Below are positions 9,237-18,755 of a DNA stretch of 64,000 bases, piece after piece. Under the pieces are notes generated by a model that was given only the letters and a program-made list of their open reading frames with translations, was not told where the DNA came from and did no database searches. How positions within the stretch are numbered: the stretch's first letter is position 1; each line of letters starts with the position of its first letter. Source of the DNA: Streptomyces sp. NRRL F-6131 (lineage in GTDB: Bacteria; Actinomycetota; Actinomycetes; Streptomycetales; Streptomycetaceae). The translations under genes were made by a program, and so were the position numbers. The DNA is taken from contig JOHN01000037.1 in NCBI GenBank assembly GCA_000719695.1, forward strand, positions 1-64,000. Direction: 5' to 3'.

Positions 9237-10232
9237 CTACCACCAGGGCGAGGTGGCGACCGCCGGCCGGAAGCTCGTGCCGGCTCCGGCGATGACCTGG
9301 GGCGCGGTCCAGTTGGTTCCGTCGAACCGTGACCACCACACTCGTTCGTCGCCGTCGACGCCCTTCCAGGTCATGGCCATGGCGTTGCCGTTCGCGGCCA
9401 GGGAGGGGCCCGTGCCGGTACCGGTGCCGGGGACGACCTGCGGGGCCGTCCAGGAGCCGGGCGAGCCCGGGTACGACTGGCTCCACCAGATCTGCTGGTC
9501 CCCGGTCACGCCCTTCCAGGCCATGACCAGGTTTCCGTTGGGCATGGCCGCCAGGCTGACTCCCGCGCTGGTGCCGGCGCCCGGCACCACCTGCGGACTC
9601 GACCAGGTGCCCGACAGGCTGCCGGAGAGGGTGCTCCACCAGATCCGTTGATCCCCGTCGACACCTTTCCACGCCACGTGCAGGACGGGTACTCCGGGGC
9701 GGAAGGCCGCCGCGGGCGCGAAGCTGGTGGCGGCGCCGGGCATCACCTGCGGCGACGTCCAGACGGCGCTGTCGAAGTAGTTCCACCAGACGCGCTGGTC
9801 CCCACTGCCGCCCTTCCACATCATGATCGCCCCCAAGCCCGACGTGACCAGGGCCGGGCCGACACTGCTGTTGGCGCCCGGCACCACCTGCGGGGTGCTC
9901 CAGGAGCCGGTGACGAGCGAGTTCCACCAGATGCGCTCGTCACCGGTGACGCCTTTCCACGTCGCGACCGCCATTGCCTGGTTGGTGCCCGCCATCGCGA
10001 CCCCGGCACTGGTGCCGGCCCCCGGCACCACCTGCGGCGTCGTCCAGCCGCCGGTGTCGAAGAAGTTCCACCAGATGCGCTGGTCCCCGCTGCCGCCCTT
10101 CCACAGTCCGAACGTGTAACCGGAGGTGTCCGCGAACGCCACCGACGGGGCGACGGCGGCCAGTCCGACTGCCGAGACGATGCCCCCGCCCAGTCGCAGT
10201 ACAGTCCTTCGAGTCAGCGGTTTCTGGATCAT
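9237..10232 (-). CDS. Tat-exported six-repeat beta-propeller, unknown function
   Basis: A 331-residue protein. The N-terminus has a twin-arginine signal (RRTVLRLGGG) with AFA cleavage near residue 34. The rest is six tandem units of about 48 residues, each with a WKGxxGDxRIWW core and a WTxPQVVPGAGTS segment. The regular Trp/Asp pattern suggests a lectin-like or sialidase-like propeller that binds ligands at each blade; no catalytic residues are recognised. Export folded through Tat fits a propeller. Neighbours give no clue to function. Confidence 0.75.
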   Translation of the reverse strand: MIQKPLTRRTVLRLGGGIVSAVGLAAVAPSVAFADTSGYTFGLWKGGSGDQRIWWNFFDTGGWTTPQVVPGAGTSAGVAMAGTNQAMAVATWKGVTGDERIWWNSLVTGSWSTPQVVPGANSSVGPALVTSGLGAIMMWKGGSGDQRVWWNYFDSAVWTSPQVMPGAATSFAPAAAFRPGVPVLHVAWKGVDGDQRIWWSTLSGSLSGTWSSPQVVPGAGTSAGVSLAAMPNGNLVMAWKGVTGDQQIWWSQSYPGSPGSWTAPQVVPGTGTGTGPSLAANGNAMAMTWKGVDGDERVWWSRFDGTNWTAPQVIAGAGTSFRPAVATSPWW

Positions 10233-10597
10233 GTCCGGTCCCCTCCGCGCTCAGGACGACGGGGCGCATCAGCCCGTGCGCCCCATTCGTTCTCGGGGCC
10301 AGGATCGCAGCGGAGACAGTCGCTGAACAGACGGCCGATCCACTCCGTGAGCCTCCGTGAGCCTCCGTGGCGGCCGGCCGCGGCCGTGCACAGGACCGGC
10401 TGAACCTCGTCTGCGCGGGCAGGGCCGGTCGTCGCCCTGCGGCAGCCCACCCGCCGACTCGTCCGCGTCATCGTGGCGGACGGATCACGTTCCGTCCCGG
10501 TGATGATCCGATCCGGCGACGAACGGCCGTTCGGGTGCGACCTTGCCGCAGCCCCCGCCCCGCACCCGCCCGGACCCGCCGGCCGACGACCACCGGC
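10233..10597. other. no gene seen, 0.37 kb
   Basis: Upstream region of the minus-strand propeller gene and 3' region of the minus-strand hydrolase. A short direct repeat of GTGAGCCTCC occurs near 10348-10368. No coding frame is supported. Confidence 0.4.
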
Positions 10598-10629
10598 ACT
10601 CGCCGGCCGGCGCGGCCCGGCCGGCGAGT
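10598..10629 (-). terminator. hairpin terminator of the hydrolase gene
   Basis: A perfect 13-bp stem (10598-10610 with 10617-10629) and 6-base loop, 15 bases past the hydrolase stop. There is no clear T-tract, which is usual for actinobacterial terminators. Confidence 0.6.
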
Positions 10630-10643
10630 CGAGAGCGGGAGGC

Positions 10644-11522
10644 TCAGCGGGCCAGCAGGTCCTGGACCGCCGCCACGATCTCCTCGGGCGCCTCTTCGGC
10701 CATGAAGTGCCCGGCACCGGTCAGCCGGTGGTCCAGGTCCGGCGCCCACGCCCGCCACACCCCGACCGCGTCGTAGCCCAGCCGCGCCCCCCAGTCCTGC
10801 TGGACGACCGTCACGGGCATGGCCAGCTGCGACCCGGCGTCCAGGTCCGCCTGGTCGTGCACGACGTCGATGTCCGCCGAAGCCCGGAAGTCCGCGACGA
10901 TCGACGTCACCGCTGCGGCGCTCGCGCGCAGGTATTCGGCACGCACGTCCGCGGGCACGGCGGCCGGGTCGGCGGCCCAGGCGTCGAGGAACGAGCCGAA
11001 GAACGCGTCCGCACTGCCCGCGATCAGCGCCTCCGGCAGGCCCGGCGGCTGCGCCATCAGGAAGAGGTGGTAGCCGACCGCCGCCGAGGCACCACGCAGG
11101 ACGTTCCACATGTCGAGCGTCGGCACGACATCGAGGATGCCCAGCTGCGTGACGGCCTCCGGGTGGTCCAACCCCGCCCGGAAGGCGACCAGGGCGCCCC
11201 GGTCGTGGCCGACGAGAGCAAAACGCTCGTGGCCGAGCGCCGCCGCCAGGGACACCACATCGGCGGCCATGGTGCGCTTGGCGTACACCTCGGGGCCGGT
11301 GGCCGCCGGCTTGTCACTGGCACCGTAACCCCGCAGGTCAGGACAGATCACCGTGTACTCGTCGCAGAGCCGCTGCGCGACGTGTCGCCACATCAGGTGG
11401 GTCTGCGGAAAACCGTGCAACAGCACGACCGGGCTGCCACTGCCGCCTACGGCCGCAGCCAGCTCCACACCGTCCGCACCGGGCAGGCGGACGTGGTCGA
11501 AACCGGGAATGGTCGCCGTCAT
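10644..11522 (-). CDS. alpha/beta hydrolase, haloacetate dehalogenase/epoxide hydrolase type
   Basis: A 292-residue alpha/beta hydrolase. The oxyanion motif HGFPQ is at 36-40, the nucleophile is D107 in VGHDRG, and the catalytic His is in the C-terminal GAGHFMAEE. DLRGYGASDKP (62-72) and overall length match fluoroacetate dehalogenases. However, the second substrate Arg expected four residues after the nucleophile is L111, and the halide-binding Trp expected after H152 is L153. A dehalogenase acting on fluoroacetate is therefore unlikely; an ester, epoxide or other acyl substrate is more plausible. It is divergent from a SARP regulator, 111 bases away. Confidence 0.83.
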   Translation of the reverse strand: MTATIPGFDHVRLPGADGVELAAAVGGSGSPVVLLHGFPQTHLMWRHVAQRLCDEYTVICPDLRGYGASDKPAATGPEVYAKRTMAADVVSLAAALGHERFALVGHDRGALVAFRAGLDHPEAVTQLGILDVVPTLDMWNVLRGASAAVGYHLFLMAQPPGLPEALIAGSADAFFGSFLDAWAADPAAVPADVRAEYLRASAAAVTSIVADFRASADIDVVHDQADLDAGSQLAMPVTVVQQDWGARLGYDAVGVWRAWAPDLDHRLTGAGHFMAEEAPEEIVAAVQDLLAR

Positions 11523-11633
11523 GAGGGACCACCCTTTCAGGTCGGGGACTTGACCGGACCAGCCTGGGCGACGGCGATCAGCAGCCGATCAGCACGGTTG
11601 GGCGCAGCCGCTCCCGGGACGGAGGATGGGGGC

Positions 11634-13592
11634 ATGCGAATCGACGTGCTGGGCGTGGTGCGGGCCCTCGGCGACGACGGCAGCCCCGTCGACCTGGGCG
11701 GGCCCCGCCATCGTGAAGTTCTCTCCCGGCTCGTCGCCGCCGAGGCACGGATGGTCACCACCGACACCTTCGTCGACGACCTGTGGACCGACCCACCGGC
11801 CCGCGCGGTGGGTGCTCTGCGCACCTTCGTCGCCGCGCTGCGCCGCGCCCTCGAACCCGACCGGCCGCCCCGCAGTCCGCCGCGGGTGATCGTCACCGAA
11901 GGTCCCGGCTACGCGCTGCGCCTGCCGCGCGACGACGTGGGCGTCCACCGTTTCCAGGACACCCTGGCCCGGGCCCGCCGCAACCCGGACGCGGTCACCG
12001 ACCTCGGCGCGGCACTCGCGACCTGGCGCGGACCCGCCTACGCCGATGTGACCGGCTCCGCATGGGCGCAGCGCGAGCGGACCCGGCTGGAGGAGCTGAG
12101 GCTGGACGGGGTGGAACTGCGCGCCCGTATCCTCCTCGGTTCCGGGGAGGGGGCCGACCTCGTCGCCGAACTGGGTGCCCATGTCGCCGAACACCCGTGG
12201 CGCGAGCCGGCCTGGGAACTGCTCGCCCGCGCGCTGTACCGCGCGGGCCGCCAGGGCGACGCCCTGGCCGTCCTGCGCCGCGCCCGCGCGATGCTCGTCG
12301 GCCAACTCGGACTCGACCCCGGCGCCGACCTTCAGCGTCTGGAGACGGACATTCTCAACGGGGCCGCGCCCCGGGAGGGGGCACGTACCGCGTGGACCGG
12401 CCACGGCGTCCGGCTCGGCCCGCGGACCACCGTGGATCTGGCCCGCACCCTCGCGCTGGCGGGCGGCGACGCCCTCGTCCACTCCCGGCGCGACCGCCTC
12501 GCCGCCATCGGTGCGGCGGAACGCACGGGTGACCTCTTCCTGACCGCCCGGACCATCGGCGCCTACGACGTGCCCGCCCTCTGGAGCCGGGCCGACGACC
12601 CCGAGCAGTCCCGCGCCGTCGTCGCGGCTGCCGAGCGCACGCTCACCGGCCTGGGCCCGGACGGCCCCGCCGATCTGCGCGCCCGCCTCCTGGCCACGGT
12701 CGCCGTCGAGAGCCGCAGCGCCGATCTGTCCGGGACCGAGCTGGAGCGCGCGCGGCGGGCGGCGCGCCAAGCAGAGGAGCTGGCACGGCACCTGGCCGAT
12801 CCCGTCCTGCTGGCCTTCGCCCTCAACGGGGTGTTCCTGCAGTCCTTCACCCGCCCCGGGCTCGCGGCAGCACGGGACGGATACGGCGCCGAGATCCTCG
12901 ACCTGGCCACCCGGCACGAGCTGCCGAACTTCGCCGTACTCGGCCGACTCGTCCGCCTGCAGTCCGCCTCGGCCCTCGGTGACCTCGACGCCGCGACCTC
13001 GCACGCCGACGCAGCCGACCAGCTCGCCGCCACCACCGAGGCGTCCCTCGTTCCCGTCCTCACCGGGTGGTTCAGGGCCCGGGCCGCGGCCGCCCGCAGC
13101 GCCGAACCCGGCGGACCGACCGCCGCCACCGCGGCAGCGCACTACCGCCGTGCCGAGGACGCCCTCCGGACGGCCGGAATGCCGGGGCTGCACCGCGGCC
13201 TGTTCCCGCTGGCCCTCCTGGGACTGCGCCTGCTGCACGACCGGCCGGCGCCCACCGACCCGCACCTCGACTGGGGCCCGTACAGACCCTGGACGCGGCC
13301 CCTCGTGCTGCTCGCCCAGGACCGGGGCGAGGAGGCCCGTACCGCCCTCGCCGCGGTGCCCGAACCCCCGGATGACCACATGCAGGAGGCCCTGTGGTGT
13401 CTGACCGCCCGCGCCGCCGTACGCCTCGGCGAGCGCCCGATCGCCGCACGCGCCGCGGCCGCACTGCGTGATGCCGGTGCAGAACACGCCGGCGCCGCCA
13501 GCGCCATGCTGACCCTGGGCCCGGTGGCGCGATACCTGGCAGAGGCGCAGGCGTGCGCCGGAGCGGCGTGGCCCTTCCGTCCTGCCCGGTGA
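11634..13592 (+). CDS. SARP-family transcriptional regulator (AfsR/DnrI/RedD type)
   Basis: A 652-residue protein. Residues 1-95 form the winged-helix DNA-binding domain (MRIDVLGVVRAL, then TDTFVDDLWTDPP and an EGPGYALRL wing). Residues about 96-240 form the bacterial transcriptional activation domain (TPR-like, ending RRARAMLVGQLGLDPG). The C-terminal 400 residues are Ala-rich helical repeats without an NB-ARC P-loop, so this is a medium-size SARP-like protein. SARPs usually activate secondary metabolism genes. It is divergent from the hydrolase, the most likely target. ATG at 11634 has GGAGG eight bases upstream; an in-frame ATG at 11625 overlaps that site. Confidence 0.85.
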   Translation: MRIDVLGVVRALGDDGSPVDLGGPRHREVLSRLVAAEARMVTTDTFVDDLWTDPPARAVGALRTFVAALRRALEPDRPPRSPPRVIVTEGPGYALRLPRDDVGVHRFQDTLARARRNPDAVTDLGAALATWRGPAYADVTGSAWAQRERTRLEELRLDGVELRARILLGSGEGADLVAELGAHVAEHPWREPAWELLARALYRAGRQGDALAVLRRARAMLVGQLGLDPGADLQRLETDILNGAAPREGARTAWTGHGVRLGPRTTVDLARTLALAGGDALVHSRRDRLAAIGAAERTGDLFLTARTIGAYDVPALWSRADDPEQSRAVVAAAERTLTGLGPDGPADLRARLLATVAVESRSADLSGTELERARRAARQAEELARHLADPVLLAFALNGVFLQSFTRPGLAAARDGYGAEILDLATRHELPNFAVLGRLVRLQSASALGDLDAATSHADAADQLAATTEASLVPVLTGWFRARAAAARSAEPGGPTAATAAAHYRRAEDALRTAGMPGLHRGLFPLALLGLRLLHDRPAPTDPHLDWGPYRPWTRPLVLLAQDRGEEARTALAAVPEPPDDHMQEALWCLTARAAVRLGERPIAARAAAALRDAGAEHAGAASAMLTLGPVARYLAEAQACAGAAWPFRPAR

Positions 13593-13666
13593 CGGGCCGG
13601 TGCGCGGACTGCCGGACCGCGGGGAAGCGGCGGCGCCCGCCGGCACGGGGAACTCCGTCCTCCGGG

Positions 13667-14527
13667 TCAGATCAGCAGGAGGCCCACGACGGCCGCCGCC
13701 GCGACGACCGCCAGGAACACCACGGTGACCGCCACGTCCGAGCGCACCGCGCGCTCCCGCGCCGCGTGGTCCAGCACGAAGCCGGCCGGATCGTCGGCGG
13801 GGTAGTGGACCGTCAGCTCCCGCCCGTACGACGTGGCCGGCTCCGCCACCCCCGAGCCGCAGTGCGCGACGACGTCCATGCCCTCACGCGTGGTGAACGC
13901 CACCACCGGCGTGATCGTGGTGGAGGTGCCGCCCTCCGCGTCGGTGCCGACGTCCCGCAGGACCGCGACGATCCGGCCCGGGACGGCGACCATCGACGCC
14001 AGCCGCTCGCGGCGGCGCCGGGTGTCGCGCACGTTCCCCGGCAGGTACCAGAGACCGACCAGGGCCCACGGCCCGCAGACCCCGACCAGCGCCCACGGCC
14101 AGCCCCGGTCGACCGAGACGGCGACCACCAGGGCGGCGTACATCAGGACGAGCGCCGCGTTCGGCGGGCCCAGCCCGCGGCCGCCCGCCTGCGGGTCGTC
14201 GCTGAACCGGTACTCGTGCGGCCTCCCGCGCGGGTAGCGGACCCCGATCTCCCGGCCGGTCCACGCGGCGGTGATCATCTCGCCGCACTCACCGTCGTTC
14301 GTCACGACGACCCGCGCACCGCAGGACGGCTCACGGTAGGAGACCACGACCGCGATCCCCCCGCGCCGGGAGCCGCCGTGCCGAGGCACCCGCACCCGCT
14401 CGATCCGCCCCCGCACCCGCACCATCCGCTGCTCCCGGGTCATCCCGGCCAGCGAGCGGCCGTACCCCACCAGCGCCACCACGCCCAGCACCGCGCACCA
14501 CAGCGCCAGGTACCCGTGCCACCCCAT
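13667..14527 (-). CDS. DUF3592-type membrane protein
   Basis: A 286-residue protein with helices near the N-terminus (LWCAVLGVVALVGY), in the middle (ALVLMYAALVVAV and an ALVGVCGPWALVGLW pair) and at the C-terminus (VTVVFLAVVAAAAVVGLLL). Between them are two soluble domains containing RGRIERVRV and GRIVAVLRD followed by YPADDPAGF-like ends, the pattern of duplicated DUF3592 domains. Function unknown. ATG at 14527 follows AGGAGGAGG. It lies in the same direction as the next membrane gene and may share its transcript. Confidence 0.7.
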   Translation of the reverse strand: MGWHGYLALWCAVLGVVALVGYGRSLAGMTREQRMVRVRGRIERVRVPRHGGSRRGGIAVVVSYREPSCGARVVVTNDGECGEMITAAWTGREIGVRYPRGRPHEYRFSDDPQAGGRGLGPPNAALVLMYAALVVAVSVDRGWPWALVGVCGPWALVGLWYLPGNVRDTRRRRERLASMVAVPGRIVAVLRDVGTDAEGGTSTTITPVVAFTTREGMDVVAHCGSGVAEPATSYGRELTVHYPADDPAGFVLDHAARERAVRSDVAVTVVFLAVVAAAAVVGLLLI

Positions 14528-14651
14528 GCGCCCCTCCTCCTGTCGTTGCGACCCACGTCGTTCCACCGGACCGGACCGGACCGGAGCGAGCCGGACCGGA
14601 CGGACCGCGGCGGCCGATCCTGCCCGCCCGGCCGATCCCTGCGGCACCCCG

Positions 14652-15767
14652 TCAGCGGGCCGGGCCGCGCCGCACCACCACGCCCTGCCCGTCCGCCTCC
14701 AGCGAGGCCGAGCCGCCGCCCCCGGCCACGTCGATCCTGATCGTGAGGGCACCGCTCAGGCGTTGCGCGGAGAGCTGCCAGCTGCGCGGCGCGTCGACGC
14801 CGAGCGTGGTCCCGGCCTCCTCCACCAGCGCGGGCACCCGGTCGAAGGGCAGCGACCGCGGGTCGAACGCCGCGGCGTCCACCCCGGCGGGGGAGAACAC
14901 CACCGTCAGCAGCTGCTCCCGCACGACGACGGTCAGCGCCTGCCGGCCGTCCGCGCTCCCGGTGAGCGACTCGACGGCCTCCCGTAGCACGCCCCGATCC
15001 AGCACCGACCGGCCCGGGCCGAAGGAGACCGTCCCGGAGACCGACGAGGTGACCGTCCCCGTGACCGTGCTCGTGGTCGTGCTCGTTGTCGTGCCCGACG
15101 AGGTGACGGCGGCGGGCCGCCCGGCGGGCGGGCCGGTGTCCTTCCCGACCAGCTCGGCGCGCAGGGGCAGGACCACGGCGGATGCGCCGAGCAGCACCCC
15201 GAGGAGGGTGGTCAGGCTCCAGGCGCACCCGTCCTGGCGCTCCGCCGCCGCGGCCGGCCCGGGCGCCGGTTCCAGGACGGCGTCGGCGGCCCGGTCCTCC
15301 CACTCGGGGGTCGGCCGCTTCACGATCCGCACCAGCCACGGCCGGTCCGGCGGGTAGCGGACCACCAGCACCGTGCCCGCCCGGTAGTCGGTCAGCTCGG
15401 AGACGTGCACGTCCTGGGTGATCCGGACGCGGAAGGCCGCTGCCTCGTCCGGAACGACGCTCAGGTCGAACCGCACCGGGACGTCCGTCGCCTCGCCCTT
15501 GCGCACCTCCAGCGCGTCGATCAGCGCCAGCGCCGTGCGGGGCGCCAGGGCACCCTCGCGGGCCCGGCGCGGCGCGCCCGCGAGCCGGAACAGCAGAGCG
15601 TAGGCCACGAGCAGGGCCGGTCCGGCGACGATCAGCGGGACCCTCCCGAGGATGCAGCCGACGGTGAAGGCGGCCGACGACACCCCGATCGCCCCACCGG
15701 TCAGGAACCCCCTGGCGAGGTCGACGGGAGCGGCACCGCTGGGCGGTACGACCGTGGTCGTTGTCAT
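14652..15767 (-). CDS. membrane protein of unknown function
   Basis: A 371-residue protein. Two close N-terminal helices (about 20-60) are followed by a soluble DUF3592-like part with VRYPPDRPWLVRIVKRP. One more helix lies near 175-195 (LTTLLGVLLGASAVVLPL), then a Thr/Ser-rich low-complexity stretch (TTTSTTTSTVTGT) and a C-terminal beta-rich domain. The low-complexity stretch looks like an extracytoplasmic linker. Transcribed towards the DUF3592 gene 125 bases downstream, with which it shares the architecture of helix pair plus small domain. No start codon conflict: ATG at 15767 begins MTTTTVV. Confidence 0.62.
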   Translation of the reverse strand: MTTTTVVPPSGAAPVDLARGFLTGGAIGVSSAAFTVGCILGRVPLIVAGPALLVAYALLFRLAGAPRRAREGALAPRTALALIDALEVRKGEATDVPVRFDLSVVPDEAAAFRVRITQDVHVSELTDYRAGTVLVVRYPPDRPWLVRIVKRPTPEWEDRAADAVLEPAPGPAAAAERQDGCAWSLTTLLGVLLGASAVVLPLRAELVGKDTGPPAGRPAAVTSSGTTTSTTTSTVTGTVTSSVSGTVSFGPGRSVLDRGVLREAVESLTGSADGRQALTVVVREQLLTVVFSPAGVDAAAFDPRSLPFDRVPALVEEAGTTLGVDAPRSWQLSAQRLSGALTIRIDVAGGGGSASLEADGQGVVVRRGPAR

Positions 15768-16041
15768 ACGGGTGATTCTGTCCGTCCCGGGCGGCGACCG
15801 ACAGGGGCCGGTGCGCGCTCGATCGCTTCGCGGTGGGCGAGGGCTCCTCCGTCGGTGGCCGGTCACCCCGGACGCACGGCCCCGGTCCTCGGGCGTTCGG
15901 GGCCCGTTCACCCGGGGAGGCGAGCCCGGTCCGGCCGTTCGACCGTCTTCCGTCCCCGTTCGGTCTCCGCCTGGGTGCCCGGGGCCGGGGGCCGTCGCAC
16001 GGTGTGAGCGTCGGGCGGAGCGTTACGGAGGGTCGGAGCGG

Positions 16042-18531
16042 ATGAGACACGAACGAAGCGGCGGGCGGTGGCGCGGCCGGGCCGCGCGGGCCGGGGCGGT
16101 GCTCGGCCTGGCGCTGCTGGGAGCCGGTACCGGGTTCGGCACGGCGCCGCCGCCGGCGGAGGCGGCCGTACGGGCGACCCGCACCACCACCGTGGTCCTG
16201 AACAACAACAGTGACCTGCCACTGGTGCTGACCGGGGACAACCTCGACCACGGCTGCTGGTCCTCTGAGCCGCCCGCCCGGATCGAGCCCGGCACGAGCG
16301 GCAGCTGGAAGTCGGAGTCCTGCGGTGTCGCCACCGGCACCGAGGGCACCGCGTTCTTCCGGGTCGACAACGGCAAGGGGCCCGACCTGCGCATCCACTG
16401 GGACAACCCGTTCATCGGATCCAACAGTTACAGCGAGACGGTCCCGGTCGGGTACACGATGCCCCGCGCCGGCGGTGGCGGCGGCGACGCCACCGCGACC
16501 TACACCTTCGACTGCAACTCGCGGATGTGCGACGGGATCCCCGACGACTGGAAGCTCCACGGGGTGACCGTCGACCCCGGCGACGGCAGCGGGCCGCAGT
16601 TCGTCGACCTGCCCGCGATGGGCGCCGACGTCAACCGGCCGGACATCTTCGTCCACGTCGACTGGATGATCAACACCGCCCACAGCCACCAGCTCGACCC
16701 GCAGGCCGCCAAGCTCCTCGTCGACGCCTTCGCCAACGCGCCGTACCAGCGCAGAGGAGCCGCCGCCCCGGGGATCAACCTCCACATCGACGCCGGCCCC
16801 AGCAGCATCATGAACCACGCCACCGGCCAGACCTGGGGACCGCTGAGCCGGGCCCGGCCGGTCACTCACGTCACCAACCTGGGCAGCTGTGACGGGGACG
16901 GCAGCTGCGAGAACGGCAGCCGGTACCAATGGAACGACTTCCACGACATCAAGACCGCCCCCGGCGGCTTCGTCAGCTCCGGACGCGCGTCGGTGTTCCA
17001 CTACGCCCTGGCCGCTCACCAGCTCGCCCCCGGCAGCAGGGCCATCGGCCTGGCCCCCCGCGGCACCACGGACTTCGTGCTGGCCCTCGGCTCGAAGACC
17101 GGCCAGGTCGGTGACACCGACACCCAGGCCACCGACCTGATGCACGAGCTCGGCCACAACCTGAGCCTGCAGCACGGCGGGAACGAGGAGATCAACTTCA
17201 AACCGCAGTACTTCAGCGTGATGAACTACCTCTACTCCGGCGACGGCCTGCCGCTCGGCAACAGCCGGTACCTCGACTACTCGCGGGTCGCCACCACCCT
17301 CGACGAGAACATGCTGGACGAGAGCTTCGTGCCGCCCACCGGCAGCCGGCGCTACGACATCAAGCGCGACTGCGGCGGCTCGTTCGTCGCCGCGGCCGTC
17401 GGCAAGGCCGGCTACATCGACTGGAACTGCAACGGCAGCCAGGACCCGGGGCGGGTCCCGGTCGACGTCAACAAGGACGGCACGAAGAGCTCCGTGCTCA
17501 ACGGCTACGACGACTGGGCGCACCTGAAGCTGACCGGCGGATCGATCGGGGCGTCCAACGCGCCCGGGCTGCCCGAGCCGGAGGAGATCCACGAACCCGA
17601 CGCGGGCGTCTTCCAGCAGATCCAGCCGGTGGACACCGCCGCGCCCGTCACCACCGCCACCGCCGACCCGCCGCCGAACGGCGACGGGTGGAACAACGGG
17701 GACGTCGCCGTCGCCCTGAGCGCCACCGACGACCTCAGCGGGGTCGCACGCACCGAGTACACCCTGGACGGCGGCGGCTGGACCGGCTACAGCGGCCCGG
17801 TGCCCATCACCACCGCAGGCATCCACACGCTGTCCTACCGCTCCGTCGACCGCGCGCAGAACACCGAGGACACCAGGGAACTCACGGTACGGATGGACCG
17901 GACGCCGCCGGTCACCGCCGCCGCCCTCGGTTCGACCCCCAACCCGGCCGGCTGGATCACCGCCGACGGGCACGTCACCCTGACCGCGGTCGACGAACCG
18001 GGCGGCTCGGGCGTCGCGCGCGTCAGTTACCGGACGAGCGGCGCCCAGAACACCCCGCAGACCACCGTGCCCGGCGACACGGCCGCTCTGACGATCACCC
18101 AGGAGGGCGAGACCGTCATCACCTTCCACGCCACCGACCGGGCGGGGAACGAGGAGACCGAGAAGACCTACACCGTCCGGCTCGACCGGACCCCGCCGAG
18201 GTCGGCCTTCACCACCGCGTCCGAGGCGATCTTCGTGGCCCTCCCGGCAGGCGGTCCGCACGACGACCAGTACATCACCGGTACCGCCGGTGACAACGCC
18301 TCCGGCGTCGACCACGTCGACGTCGTCTTCACCTCGAAGGTGCCCGGCCCGACGCTGGTGCGGCGCGCCGAACTCAGCTGCGCGGACGGCCCGCACCGGC
18401 ACTGCACCTGGCGGGTACGGCCGCCGTCCGGCCTCGGCATCCACCGGGTGACGTCCACCGCCACGGACGTGGCCGGCAACGTCGAGACGCCGCCGGGGCG
18501 GGGCATCGACGTGATCGTCGTCCGGACGTAG
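16042..18531 (+). CDS. secreted zinc metalloprotease with aegerolysin-like N-terminus
   Basis: An 829-residue secreted protein. A signal peptide covers 1-42. Residues about 46-140 resemble aegerolysin/ET79-type proteins (LNNNSDLPLVL, HGCWSSEPPARI, GTEGTAFFRV), small beta-sandwich lipid-binding proteins. A Cys-containing region with DGIPDDWKLHGV leads to the zinc protease domain: H368-E-L-G-H372 and H378 (HExxHxxxxxH) and Met-turn M394 in FSVMNYLY. The C-terminal third (from about 540) is three Ig-like repeats with TAAPVTTA, RTPPVTAA and RTPPRSAF linkers, usually cell-surface or polymer binding. The pairing suggests membrane or surface targeting of the protease. ATG follows GGAGGGTCGGAG. Confidence 0.83.
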   Translation: MRHERSGGRWRGRAARAGAVLGLALLGAGTGFGTAPPPAEAAVRATRTTTVVLNNNSDLPLVLTGDNLDHGCWSSEPPARIEPGTSGSWKSESCGVATGTEGTAFFRVDNGKGPDLRIHWDNPFIGSNSYSETVPVGYTMPRAGGGGGDATATYTFDCNSRMCDGIPDDWKLHGVTVDPGDGSGPQFVDLPAMGADVNRPDIFVHVDWMINTAHSHQLDPQAAKLLVDAFANAPYQRRGAAAPGINLHIDAGPSSIMNHATGQTWGPLSRARPVTHVTNLGSCDGDGSCENGSRYQWNDFHDIKTAPGGFVSSGRASVFHYALAAHQLAPGSRAIGLAPRGTTDFVLALGSKTGQVGDTDTQATDLMHELGHNLSLQHGGNEEINFKPQYFSVMNYLYSGDGLPLGNSRYLDYSRVATTLDENMLDESFVPPTGSRRYDIKRDCGGSFVAAAVGKAGYIDWNCNGSQDPGRVPVDVNKDGTKSSVLNGYDDWAHLKLTGGSIGASNAPGLPEPEEIHEPDAGVFQQIQPVDTAAPVTTATADPPPNGDGWNNGDVAVALSATDDLSGVARTEYTLDGGGWTGYSGPVPITTAGIHTLSYRSVDRAQNTEDTRELTVRMDRTPPVTAAALGSTPNPAGWITADGHVTLTAVDEPGGSGVARVSYRTSGAQNTPQTTVPGDTAALTITQEGETVITFHATDRAGNEETEKTYTVRLDRTPPRSAFTTASEAIFVALPAGGPHDDQYITGTAGDNASGVDHVDVVFTSKVPGPTLVRRAELSCADGPHRHCTWRVRPPSGLGIHRVTSTATDVAGNVETPPGRGIDVIVVRT

Positions 18532-18550
18532 GTCCCCGGGGATCACGCGC

Positions 18551-18585
18551 CGCAGGCCCCCGGCGGTGGCCGCCGGGGGCCTGCG
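18551..18585 (+). terminator. strong hairpin after metalloprotease gene
   Basis: A perfect 16-bp stem (18551-18566 with 18570-18585) and 3-base loop, 19 bases past the stop. Confidence 0.75.
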
Positions 18586-18719
18586 CGAACTCCCGCTCGA
18601 ACGTCCTCCCGGAGGGCACTCCGAGCCCGGCCCGGCCCGGGCCGCCACCGTTGCGTCGACATCTCGTCCGACAGCCGGAATCCGGACTCGCGACGCTCCT
18701 CGGCCCGGCATCTCATCTG

Positions 18720-18755
18720 CTTGGTCCGCTTGGTCCGCTTGGTCCGCTTGGTCCG
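18720..18755. repeat. 9-bp tandem repeat, four copies
   Basis: Four exact head-to-tail copies of CTTGGTCCG between two secreted protease genes. No gene is recognised around it. Confidence 0.85.

Noticed and set aside
10473..11633. N-terminal extension of the SARP gene through the hydrolase
   Set aside because: The frame is open but antisense to a clear hydrolase gene; the winged-helix domain begins at 11634.
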